From NCBI GenBank assembly GCA_019359155.1, contig JAHHHV010000024.1, forward strand, positions 1 to 41,945: 41,945 nucleotides of DNA, written 5' to 3'. Position numbers and translations under genes: made by a program. The notes beneath the pieces were generated by a model. The model was not told the DNA's origin, searched no databases, and was given only the letters and a program-made list of their open reading frames with translations. Below, piece by piece: positions 7,962 to 18,200 of this stretch (the first letter of the stretch is position 1; each line of letters starts with the position of its first letter). This stretch comes from Pegethrix bostrychoides GSE-TBD4-15B. GTDB lineage: Bacteria; Cyanobacteriota; Cyanobacteriia; Elainellales; Elainellaceae.

Positions 7962-8892
7962 GAATGAGGCTCTGTTGAGCTGGTCTATTGAGCTGAACAG
8001 CGGCCTAATTTGCACCGACTGAACGAATTCATTAGTACAGCATCTTTCAGACGATGAACTGATGTACCGCCTGTCTATTTCTATTTGATCTTTTATTTAT
8101 TCTGCAAAGATCAAATCTATCAAAAATCCATTAATGCACCCTACAGCTCCCTCTTGAGGGTCAACTTTGCCTCTGTAGGAGTTAGAACAGTCGCAGCCGA
8201 CTGCATTCCTGATCATTACACACAGATTATAGTCATACCATCAGGAAAAATTTGCCAAATCTAGAGGCTTTATTTACATTTCGTTAAATTAGAAGATAAA
8301 GACCGAGAAACATAAGTATGATTAATCTGGGAAACGACGATTTAGGATGTTGATTAGACGTTCTCTTGGCGTTTTCTTGGCGATCCGGCATTATAGTGAT
8401 TGCAGAAGATTATGCTTGTTCGAGTAAGAGCAGTCTATCTTCTTCGCAGTCGTACTTAACTCCGCCACAAGGCTATAGGGTGCAGAGGCAGGATACGCGC
8501 AATCCACGATGGCTGTGGTACTGCGACTGATACAATCAACATTCATCAAGCTTTCTAAAATAGACTGCGCTTTTGCTGCATCTATAGACCGCTGATTTTA
8601 GGGCGCTTTCAAGCCAGACTTAGGCAAGATGCTGATGTATTGCGGTATCTTATCCCTTACTGCTCACACAAATTGAAGTAAGCATATTTTAGAGCAAATG
8701 TTCTCAGCCTACGCTGACAGAATTGTGCTCACTAAAAGATAGTTCCTGAGATTTAGTAATATCTTTTCTTGTACTGCTACACAGTTCGTCTCGAGTCAAT
8801 TTCGTTCGAGATCTGTAATCCTAACGTTCTGACTCGACTTAAAATACATATCACTCCAGTGGCTGATTGGATTCAACGTTCTGGTGATTTAT

Positions 8893-11800
8893 ATGACCAC
8901 TTCTCCGATTGTGTTTGCCAATTTAGATCCAATTTCAGCCGATCTGGGGCTGCTGATTGGATTGCTTCAGAAGGGAACAGAGGCTAATTCCTATTTACTC
9001 AACCTAGATTGGTTTGAAGACCCGATTGCTTCCCTCAAAAGCATTCCTAGCGCCACAGTTGGTCTACTAACGCTGCTGCGAGATCTCTTGGGGGCGGCAT
9101 CTGCTAATCCACCTGACGAACGGGCCTGGTATCCGATTCAGCCCCAGGGCGAACTCTCTAATTTCTATGTGGTGCTGCCAAAAGACAGCGACAGCAACGC
9201 TGTGATTGGACTGGGCGTGACTCATACTTACGCAGATACAGATGGGGAAATTGTGATCACCCCTAAACTGTATTTTCCCCTGTTCTCTTTGCCGATTACG
9301 GGTAATCCGTTCGTGCTGGGACAAGCCAACAATCCAATCGAAGTCGTGCTCAACATCCAGGATACTAAGGAGAGGTTTACCGGTAAGGATCAGCAGGGTC
9401 AGGCTATCTCCTTTGACGGGTTTCAATTAGACGGCAATATCTGCTTTGCGGAAACGGGATCTTCCTTTAGCTTAAATTTTTTAGATATCCAGCCTCCTGA
9501 AGCGCAAAGTACCTATACGACTCTTGCTGACCTGCTCAATAGCTCTGCTCTGGATTGGCTGAATATTGTCCTGGGCAGACCAACGGTGACAACCTGGTTG
9601 AACCAGAAACTGGGCAGCTCCAACGAAACGCCCGGATCGCTATTGGTGGCGCTGGGTTTGCTGAAGCTCTCTGGAACGCAGTACGAAGTCGGTGATCTAT
9701 CCAAATTCACGACCGAAAGCCCACTCTCGATTCTGGAAGGCTTTGTCTTTACGGTTTTAAACCAGCTCGCTAGCAATACCAATCCGCTGGTTCCGGTCGA
9801 AAATGGCGGCGTCTATATCGTCAGCGAAACTGGAACAGCCGGAACGGATTATGGCCTGCGCTTGCAAATTCCCGATCTGGCAGTGCCACTGGGTGCCGAC
9901 AGCTCGACCAATTCGCCACAGTTGAAGCTACAGTTTGGCAAATGGCTGACGGGCGAAGCATCTGCCGATCAGTCCTGGCTGAAGCGGGCTGACGCTAGCC
10001 TGACGACGATTCCTAATCCAGGCGTATCAGTATATCTAGTCCAAGCAGACAGTCAAAACCATCCGTCTTTTCAGCCCAAGGTCGAGTTGGTTAGTTTGGG
10101 GCTTGATTATCAGGGCGGTAACCAAACTCTCCTGATTGATATCCAGGGCGTCACGCTGGGAGGGCTTGAGCCTCGCTGCTATGTATCGATTGCCCCCAAC
10201 AGTTCGACGACCTGGGGTGTAGCGATACGATGCGATCAGTTAGGACTGCCGCTGGGCAAAGGCTTGAATGCCACGGACAGCAGCAATCCGATCGCCCAAA
10301 ACCTGCTGGACTCTGGATCGGCAGATCAGACCAATGGCTCGCCGCAAGGAGACGACCAGAATGCCGATCCGCAGGCGGTCAACCCAGCTTTCTCAGCGGC
10401 GATTGCCTATTCTACCGCTCTCAATTTTCAGCTTTATGACTCGGATGGAGCGGCCACCGATACCGTCTGGATCCCGATGCAGCGCGCTTTTGGGCCGCTG
10501 CACTGTCAGAAAATTGGGGTGGGCTGGCAAAATGCCGCGAGGCTGCTATCGTTCCTCTATTACGGAGGCGTTTCCCTAGCGGGGTTAGACATCGAGCTGG
10601 AAGGATTATCGGTAGCGTTGCCGCTCAACACACCTGGCGATCTCAGCACTTACCAGTTTGCCCTGAACGGATTGGATATTACGCTGAATGCCGATCCGGT
10701 CGAGATTAGCGGTGGGTTGCAGGAAACCTACGATGCCAACAAAAATCTGGTCTACAACGGCGAGGCGTTAATCAAAGCGGGTGAATTTTCGCTCTCAGCC
10801 CTGGGTTCCTATACCACCCTGAACGGTGCGCCGTCCATGTTCCTGTTTGCCTTTCTCACCGATCCGCTGGGAGGTCCACCGCCCTGCTTTATTACTGGAC
10901 TGTGCGGCGGATTCGGCTACAATCGCGGTCTGACTCTGCCTCCGGTCGATCAGGTTCAGACCTTTCCGTTTGTGGCAGGACTCACCGATCCGACCCAGGT
11001 CGGCGGCAGTAATGCCACCCCAGCCGATGCCCTGGCCAAGATTGCGGATGTGGTTCCTCCAGTGCAGGGTGAAGATTGGCTGGCGGTTGGGATCCAGTTC
11101 ACCTCCTTTGAGTTGATTCAGTCGCACGCGCTGCTGACGGTGGAATTTGGCAAGGAGCTGGAAATTGCCCTGTTGGGTTTGTCCGCGATTAAGCTACCCG
11201 CCGAAGGCACAGAAACCTTCACCTACGTGGAGCTGGAGCTAGAGGTTGTGCTCAAGCCCGCAGAAGGAGAGTTTTCGGCAATCGCCGTTCTCACGCCCAA
11301 CTCCTACGTGCTCGACCCGGCCTGCCGTCTTACGGGTGGATTTGCCTTCTGCCTGTGGTTTGGCGACAATCCCCACGCCAATGATTTTGTGCTCACGGTC
11401 GGCGGCTATCACCCGCAGTTTGACCAGACTAGCAAACCCTGGTATCCCACCGTGCCGCGACTGGGCTTCAACTGGGCTGTGGATAGCGCATTAACGATTT
11501 CTGGCGAGGCTTACTTTGCCCTGACTCCCTCCTGCGTGATGGGCGGTGGGCGGCTAGAGGCGCTGTATCAGGATGGAGGACTACAAGCCTGGTTTATTGC
11601 TCACGCCGACTTCCTGATCACCTGGAAGCCCTTTACCTACGATGTTTCGATCGGGATCAGCATTGGCGTGTCCTATACCTTCTGGTTCTTCGGCACCCAG
11701 ACGATCCGAATTGAGCTAGGCGCATCGCTGGAGCTGTGGGGACCGCCGACCGGCGGCTTTGTGCAGGTCAGTCTGTGGTGTGTCAGCTTCACCGTTCCGT

Positions 11801-12666
11801 TTGGTCCGCCCAGAACTTCGCCTCCTGCGATCCAGTGGGCTGACTTCCAGGCGCTGTTGCCCCACAGCCAGTCTCCAAAGGTCACACTTGACGCTGCTCA
11901 AGATACGTCTGACCTGACGGTATGCCACATCCGGGCCTCCAATGGATTACACAAGACCGTTGCCGGGATCTGGTGCATTCGAGCCGATGAGTTTGAATTT
12001 GCCGTCCAAACGGCGATTCCGCTCACCGAAATGAATTTAACGGGTCCCAACAGCCAGAACACCCCGATTTCACCCTCTGGAGCAGATTATTTTGTTGGCA
12101 TTCGCCCAATGGGAATTGACAGCCTCACCTCGACCGCCGATCTGCAAATCACCAGCTCCGCAGGCGAATATCAGGATCTGAATCAATTCTGGAATTGGAC
12201 GCCTACCCAGCATGATGTTCCAGAGGCGATGTGGGGCAAATCTCAGGCGGGTCCGCCACCTCCGGCTGCTAATCTGCTCTCCGATCGTCTGGTGGGAGTC
12301 AATCAAGTCTCGCTGAAGCCTGGGACAGTTTCTACCCCGATTAATGTTGATGCGGCCAGTGCGTTTGAGTATGCGGTAATTGATGAAAATCCCTCGTCGG
12401 GCATTATTCCGGTTTATCTGCCGATCGCTGATGGCACTCCATCAATCAATCAACCGCCCCAATCCAACGCGCAGGTGCTCAGCCTGATTAGCCAGACTCT
12501 TGCCAGCGATGCAGTCAAAACCAAACGCACCAGTTTGTTTGAGGCGCTGGCAGCTTTAGGGGTGAATGCCGGAACAGACGGCGATCTGAGTGCCGACCAG
12601 CAAAACGTTGGTTTGAACTATCAGGGACTGCCGATGGTGGGTACCCCCGATGGCATCTCGACCTGA
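8893..12666 (+). CDS. DUF6603 family giant protein
   Basis: 1257-aa protein from the ATG at 8893; a GTG three codons earlier is also in frame, and neither has a strong ribosome-binding site. The part from about residue 480 to 980 fits DUF6603: GGFGYNRGLTLPPVDQV (around 672), FPFVAGL, and the C-terminal run SIGVSYTFWFFGT / LELWGPPTGGFVQVSLWCVSFTVPFGPP-like, read here as several separate motifs. The N-terminal ~450 residues alternate beta strands with Asp/Asn-rich loops. The C-terminal ~280 residues form another beta-rich region. No signal peptide or clear transmembrane helix is present. The function of DUF6603 is unknown to me. It heads a run of three giant same-strand genes with gaps of only 55 and 78 bases, so an operon is likely. 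Confidence 0.75.
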   Translation: MTTSPIVFANLDPISADLGLLIGLLQKGTEANSYLLNLDWFEDPIASLKSIPSATVGLLTLLRDLLGAASANPPDERAWYPIQPQGELSNFYVVLPKDSDSNAVIGLGVTHTYADTDGEIVITPKLYFPLFSLPITGNPFVLGQANNPIEVVLNIQDTKERFTGKDQQGQAISFDGFQLDGNICFAETGSSFSLNFLDIQPPEAQSTYTTLADLLNSSALDWLNIVLGRPTVTTWLNQKLGSSNETPGSLLVALGLLKLSGTQYEVGDLSKFTTESPLSILEGFVFTVLNQLASNTNPLVPVENGGVYIVSETGTAGTDYGLRLQIPDLAVPLGADSSTNSPQLKLQFGKWLTGEASADQSWLKRADASLTTIPNPGVSVYLVQADSQNHPSFQPKVELVSLGLDYQGGNQTLLIDIQGVTLGGLEPRCYVSIAPNSSTTWGVAIRCDQLGLPLGKGLNATDSSNPIAQNLLDSGSADQTNGSPQGDDQNADPQAVNPAFSAAIAYSTALNFQLYDSDGAATDTVWIPMQRAFGPLHCQKIGVGWQNAARLLSFLYYGGVSLAGLDIELEGLSVALPLNTPGDLSTYQFALNGLDITLNADPVEISGGLQETYDANKNLVYNGEALIKAGEFSLSALGSYTTLNGAPSMFLFAFLTDPLGGPPPCFITGLCGGFGYNRGLTLPPVDQVQTFPFVAGLTDPTQVGGSNATPADALAKIADVVPPVQGEDWLAVGIQFTSFELIQSHALLTVEFGKELEIALLGLSAIKLPAEGTETFTYVELELEVVLKPAEGEFSAIAVLTPNSYVLDPACRLTGGFAFCLWFGDNPHANDFVLTVGGYHPQFDQTSKPWYPTVPRLGFNWAVDSALTISGEAYFALTPSCVMGGGRLEALYQDGGLQAWFIAHADFLITWKPFTYDVSIGISIGVSYTFWFFGTQTIRIELGASLELWGPPTGGFVQVSLWCVSFTVPFGPPRTSPPAIQWADFQALLPHSQSPKVTLDAAQDTSDLTVCHIRASNGLHKTVAGIWCIRADEFEFAVQTAIPLTEMNLTGPNSQNTPISPSGADYFVGIRPMGIDSLTSTADLQITSSAGEYQDLNQFWNWTPTQHDVPEAMWGKSQAGPPPPAANLLSDRLVGVNQVSLKPGTVSTPINVDAASAFEYAVIDENPSSGIIPVYLPIADGTPSINQPPQSNAQVLSLISQTLASDAVKTKRTSLFEALAALGVNAGTDGDLSADQQNVGLNYQGLPMVGTPDGIST

Positions 12667-12721
12667 TGCACCCTGTAGCTAAATCTGTACCCTAATCTAT
12701 TCATTCTTCATTGAGACAGCC

Positions 12722-15139
12722 ATGACTACTGCATCCAAAATTCAATACCAAAGTCTTGCTGATTCGGGAGCGATCGCCGATATCCAGTTTTGTGACAATT
12801 ACCTGCCTGCGCTGGTAGCCGACACCTACACAATCACAATATCGCACCAAATTACGGCAGAGCAAAGCAGCGGACTGCCCACAAATCCCTTCACGCAGAC
12901 GCAGCAGTTTGCCGTGGAGGGACCCCGGTTTAACCTGAATGCCACGGACATTCAAACCCAGTTTCCGGCAAACAAAAGTCAGGGACAGTTTGACCAGCAG
13001 TTTCCCTACATTGTGTTGACCAAGCGGGCACTGCCCTGGGAACGGCTGCTGCAAGCGGGCGGCGACAAAACCATTCCCTGGCTGGCGCTGCTGGTGTTTC
13101 AACCGAGTGAGATCATCCTGGAGAATACCAATGGTTCCAGTCTGGGCAATTTAACCATGACCCAGAGCTATCCGCTCAGCCAGATTGTCTCACCAGAAGC
13201 GGGCGTGGTCGGTCCCACCATTCAACTCAGTCAGTTTGATGATGCGACTGCCACCTGTCAGGCGATCGACATTTCACCCGTTACCTTTGCTGCCGTTGTC
13301 CCTCGATTGAACGAACTCAAGTATCTGGCGCATGTGCGGCAGCTTGAAGTAGACACCCTGCAATATAAAGCTGAATCGGAATTGCAGGGCACGGGTTGGT
13401 ATTCCCTGGTGATGGCGAACCGTTTGCCGATCGCGCCTTCTGGTTCCACGTCTTCCGTACGTAATATTGTTCATCTGGTGTCGCTGGAAGGGTTTCAGTC
13501 CTATCTGGAAAATCCCACTTTCCCCAGCACGATTAGCAAAATTCGGCTGGTTTCCCTGGCAAGCTGGACATTTGACTGTCTTGCTGATGCAAAGGAAAAC
13601 TTCAGCACCCTGATGTCGAATTTTGTTACCAAGGCTAAAAGTGCGGCTGATCTGGCTCTGAAAATGCCCGCCGCCCCTGCCAGCTCTGACCCGAATCAGC
13701 AGCTTGCCCAATCCATTCTGAATAACGGCTTTGTGCCCCTCAGCTATCGCACCCGATCGGGTGATCAAACCTATTCCTGGTATCGCAGTCCGCTGACGCC
13801 AGTCCGCGTGCAGGAATATACCGCGATTCCGCCCTACACTACCGCAGAATCTGCCCTGATTTATGACTCGAACACGGGACTGTTTGATCAGTCCTATGCG
13901 GTGATGTGGCAGACCGGACGGTTTCTGGCACTGGCAGATCGCAGCTTTGCGATCAGCGTGTTGAACTGGCGGCGGCAGACCAATCAGGCGTTGCAGTTGC
14001 TGGCGCATCGGTTGAATTCTCCCCATGTCAGCACGGCATTGAAGCAAACCGAGACGGTAGAGCAAATTCGGCAGCTTCTGCATCCGCGATTGATCAGTGA
14101 ATCGTTTATGAATTTTCTAGGTCATGGGTTTGCCGAGGGCGTTGCCCTCAAGGCGGCAGAGTTGGGATACAAGCCACAACCCCAGCCCAAGTCGAGCGAA
14201 CGAGCGCCCAAATCCTCGCTCTCGGTTCATGCTTTCCAGCAGTTCATGCAGCAACCAGAAACGCCAGCCCTGTTTAACCGCGTGCTGCTGGCAATGCAGC
14301 CGGAGCAAGCAGAAGCCACTGAAGTCACCCCTGCAAATACCATCCCACCTGACATTCTCACCTGGCTCTCCCGGCTAGCGCTGCTGTATGGGGTGCCCTT
14401 TGACAAGCTAGTGCCGAATCAGCAGATGCTGCCCACCGAGTCAATTCGCTTTTTCTACATCAATCCCAATGCAATCGACAGTTTGATTGACGGTGCCCTC
14501 AGTTTGGGGGTGCAGAGCAGTCAGGACAGTTTGTTTAATCAGTTGGCTAAACCCCTGATCCGGCAGGCAGTGCATCAGGCAATCCCAACGATTCGGACAA
14601 AGATGTTGGGAACGGTCGCTGATTCATCACCCGTGCCTCAGCCGATGGCCGGATTTTTGCTGCGATCGCAAGTCGTTTCTGGCTTTCCAGGACTGGAGAT
14701 CAAAAGCTATCAAACAGTCACAGTCAATGAAACAACCAATGAACTAGAACCTAGTAATTTGTTGATGTCTCTGAGAATGGAGTGGTTAACACCAGATGTG
14801 ATGCTGTGTTTATTGCCCAGTATCCCTGCCTGGATTGAACTGAATGAACCTAAAGAAAGCTTTGGGTTTGGAGTCGAAGCAGTCAAAACTAACACTGTGA
14901 TTTATCTGCGGAATGTGGTGACTGACTCTCAACCGGGCAGCATCATTCAGCCCGAAATCTCCCAGCCCATCCCCTTCCGGAGTTCTAGCACGGTGGTAGA
15001 CATCCAAACCCTGCAACAGAACATTCAGAAGCAGCTCCAGGGAAAACTCAACAATTCGGATGGAATCATCAGTCCAGCAGAATTTGCCATCCAGCTCATT
15101 CGGGAACCAGAAAAGATGGTGTTCCAAAACCACGCTTAG
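12722..15139 (+). CDS. Large hypothetical protein, middle gene of giant-protein cluster
   Basis: Unrecognised 805-aa protein. Visible features are a short N-terminal beta region, the motif KRALPWERLL (around residue 101), then PWLALLVFQPSE, and a conserved-looking block GWYSLVMANRLP with a strand-rich VHLVSLEGF. A mixed helical middle follows with a 'SYRTRSGDQTYSWYRSPLTP' stretch, and the C-terminal third is mainly helical then beta. It lacks a signal peptide and transmembrane helices. The start codon follows a weak ribosome-binding site (GAGA), and the gene begins 55 bases after the DUF6603 gene. Co-location and similar size suggest it works with its two neighbours, possibly as parts of one assembly; this is inference. 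Confidence 0.8.
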   Translation: MTTASKIQYQSLADSGAIADIQFCDNYLPALVADTYTITISHQITAEQSSGLPTNPFTQTQQFAVEGPRFNLNATDIQTQFPANKSQGQFDQQFPYIVLTKRALPWERLLQAGGDKTIPWLALLVFQPSEIILENTNGSSLGNLTMTQSYPLSQIVSPEAGVVGPTIQLSQFDDATATCQAIDISPVTFAAVVPRLNELKYLAHVRQLEVDTLQYKAESELQGTGWYSLVMANRLPIAPSGSTSSVRNIVHLVSLEGFQSYLENPTFPSTISKIRLVSLASWTFDCLADAKENFSTLMSNFVTKAKSAADLALKMPAAPASSDPNQQLAQSILNNGFVPLSYRTRSGDQTYSWYRSPLTPVRVQEYTAIPPYTTAESALIYDSNTGLFDQSYAVMWQTGRFLALADRSFAISVLNWRRQTNQALQLLAHRLNSPHVSTALKQTETVEQIRQLLHPRLISESFMNFLGHGFAEGVALKAAELGYKPQPQPKSSERAPKSSLSVHAFQQFMQQPETPALFNRVLLAMQPEQAEATEVTPANTIPPDILTWLSRLALLYGVPFDKLVPNQQMLPTESIRFFYINPNAIDSLIDGALSLGVQSSQDSLFNQLAKPLIRQAVHQAIPTIRTKMLGTVADSSPVPQPMAGFLLRSQVVSGFPGLEIKSYQTVTVNETTNELEPSNLLMSLRMEWLTPDVMLCLLPSIPAWIELNEPKESFGFGVEAVKTNTVIYLRNVVTDSQPGSIIQPEISQPIPFRSSSTVVDIQTLQQNIQKQLQGKLNNSDGIISPAEFAIQLIREPEKMVFQNHA

Positions 15140-15172
15140 AATCCCTCCCGTTCTAATTCATCTTCAACCAAT

Positions 15173-15200
15173 TCATCTCCAATTTCTCATCTCCAATTTC
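15173..15200. repeat. Exact 14-bp tandem duplication before a start codon
   Basis: TCATCTCCAATTTC occurs twice in direct succession (15173-15186, 15187-15200), between the stop of one giant gene and the start of the next. It is probably a slippage duplication, possibly one that changes spacing or expression of the downstream gene. Confidence 0.6.
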
Positions 15201-15217
15201 ACAGTGAGGCTAATGCG

Positions 15218-18200
15218 ATGACGACTTCTCAGACCTCTACTCCCACACTGCTGGTTCCGGTTGCGCTGGAAGCCCTGGTAATTAACACCCCAATGAAAGG
15301 GGCGGTGGGCTTTAGCCGCTGGCTGCCGAACTACGACAATCTCAACAAGTTTCAGTCGCCGATTCCTGCCCCGTTCAACATCGAGGGAGGCAATCCCAGC
15401 AATGGCGTTTACCTGCACTGGGTGTTACCCGACACCTTTGCCCACGGAAACAAACAAACCGCTTCCTCCCAGGCAGGCACCGCCGCCGCCGTTCGTGCTA
15501 CCGCAGGCATGACCGAACAGCAGGAGGTGGTTTTTCCCAATGTTCCTAACCGCTGGCTGGTCGTGCGAATTGTACCGGGAACGGCTGCCACCGGAACCTG
15601 TCGAGCCTGGGTCGTGCAGAGCGATTATCTGGGATCTCAGAGCAGTCCGGGCACGAATCCCTTTGTTGACCCATTTCCGACGAATACCTCCGCCCCCAAC
15701 TCGGTGACAACGGCGACCTTAGGCAAAACCGTGGATCTGGAGAGCTGGGTGGAACCAGCGGCAGCCCAGCTCTTTCTCAAAGCGGTGGGTCCTGCCACTG
15801 TCACCTTTTCTGCCTACACGCCGAACGTGCAGGATGTATTTTCGGTCTACGACGACCTGAGCGATTTGCCCAGCGATGTCTATAACGGCGGTACTAACCT
15901 GACCTATGTGGTGATGGGCTGGTATTCTGACCCGACGGAAGATTTGCTGTATGGCAGTCAGTATGGGGCGAACGGCTGGGCCACGGCGGATCAATGGATG
16001 GCGTTGATGCAGGAGTTAAACTGGGCAGTCCCGGCAGGGGCAGAGAATTTGCCCGCCGCCAGCCTGCCGAAACAGTCCCTCTGCCACGGCATGATTTACG
16101 CGGTGCAATGGCAGACCACGACGGTCCCCAAGCGCGTCAATTTAGATCCGACCCAGCTCCATGTTGCTGTGGGTGATAACGGCATTGATGCGTTTACGGT
16201 CCTCTTAGAATCGGTTGCCCAGAATTCTGGCACGACCGTTAACCCGGAACTGATGGAGGCGTTTCAGTACAGCCTGCTGCCGGAGATGAATCCACCGGAC
16301 GGTGCGGCGCAGATAGCGCTCAAGGCAGAACAAGCCTGGTTTGCCTCAACGCCAGGAGGCACTCTGTGGCAAATTGCGGCAGCCCAACGGGCAGACCTGA
16401 CCCAGACCAACCAGCCCCAGCCCCAGATTACCCCAGCCCAGGCCGCCGCTCTGGCCCAGCTCAACCAGGCCCAGGTGCAGCTTGATCAAAACCGGCGACA
16501 GCTAGGATCGCTCCAGTCACAGCTCCACGACATCTGGTGGAAACAGCAATTTGCCATCCAGAATGGATATCAGGACAGTCCGCCGCCTGCGGAAACACAG
16601 CTCGCTGCTCTGTGGGGTCAAATTTTCCAGGCAATGCAGACCGCACTGGATACCAACACTTCTGGCAGCCTGATCAGTCAGGTGATTCAATTGCAGAGCC
16701 AGATTGCTGGTCAGGTCGCTGCTCTGCCCGATCCCCATAATCCAGCCAGCATCGCCCACTATGCCACTACCGTCATGGAGCTGCCGCCGATGCTGCAACT
16801 TAACCCGGTGGCTCAGCCCCGCTTTTATCAGCCCAGCGACCCGGTGCTGATGATTGGCGGCATGGAGTGGCCCGATCGCTATATTTACGGAGGGGCCAGC
16901 GATCCGACTGCGGCCTTGCTGACTCGCCTGGGCGATCAAACCATTACCGGGTTAACGGTGGGCAGCCAGACGGTAACGGTGAGCCAGCTCAGTCAGTTCA
17001 TTCCCATGCTTTCGTCTGCCCAACAGGGCAAGCTGCCATCCCAGTTTGTCAGTCTGATGATGACCCTGCTCCAGGAGGCATTCTTTCTGGATACAGACAG
17101 CGCTGCTGTGATTGTGGCTCAGATGGGTGGGTCAACTCCGACAGAAGTAGCAACGGCGATCGGTTCCTATGTCAGTGGCGGCACAGTGAATCAAACGCCC
17201 GCTGCCAATGTTCCGGCAACGCTGGGGATCGCGCCCTGGCAGCAGGCCTGGGCACCGCTGTTTCTGGAGTGGAAGGCAACCTATCTGCCGACACCAGGCA
17301 CTACCTCGACAGCGGGCGTGATCAACTGGCAGTTCGACGGGTCTGACTATGATTGGCCACCCCCCAATATCGACAGCGACACCGATCCAGTCACTCAAAC
17401 CTACAGTGGACGCATTTTTCTCAGCCCGCACATCACCTTTGGCTTTATTGCTCGCCTCAAACAATATCTGCAAGACAATCCCAGTGACCCAAACGCGCCC
17501 GGTCTGCAAGCAATTCAGAAGCTGATTGATCAGGTTGGGGAATGGAACTTCTTATCGCAGACCCTGAGCGGCTTTAATGACTTCCTGATCATGCAAGATC
17601 TGGATGTGACGATGCCGCCCGATGCATCAGTGGTGGCTCAAGTGGGCGATCAGTATGATTCATTTCCCTATCCGACTCCCGGATTTGCCGGGGGTGGCGC
17701 TTGGGACCCTCCGCCTCTGCCCGCCAGCTATTTCTTCCCGATTCGCGCCGGACACTTCTACTTCCAGGAGTTGCAGGTGGTCGATCGATTTGGTCAGGTG
17801 TTACCCCTGCTGCAAGCCAACAATAATCCTACTGGCAACTACGAGTCGTTTTACCCGATTCAGGGCAATGAACTAGTGCCCAATTCCAACTATAAACCGG
17901 CAGGATCGGTGAATCCGCCCAGCGCCAGTTCCTATTTGAAACAGTCGCCGCGTTTAGTGCAGCCCGCTCGATTAGAGTTCAATTTTCTGTCTGCCACCAA
18001 TGACCAGCAGCGCTCGGATTTGTATGCCAACGCCAGCCCGGTCTGTGGTTGGGTGTTGCCAAACCACCTGGATCAAAGTCTGGCAATTTATGATGCCACC
18101 GGCGACCTGCTGGGTGAACTGCTGCGGGTGGAAAACAGTCAAGGTCAGTACACGCTGGTATGGCAGCCCAATCCAGGAGATGCTGCGCCGATCGCGCCTG

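Larger units (their letters stand above)
7893..8892. other. 1-kb gene-free divergent intergenic region
   Basis: No convincing gene was found. The region separates the minus-strand hydrolase operon from the plus-strand giant-protein cluster, so it should hold two divergent promoters; no consensus -35/-10 pair stood out. It contains tandem octamers and a small palindrome near 7916-7961 (separate entries), a spaced direct repeat TCTTGGCG at 8364 and 8375, and TCTCGA/TCGAGA (8789-8794 and 8806-8811). It looks AT-richer than the coding sequence on either side. Confidence 0.5.

Noticed and set aside
13274-14083. Long minus-strand open frame (269 codons) inside the 805-aa gene
   Set aside because: Arg/Gln/His-rich shadow of the plus-strand gene with no start signal.
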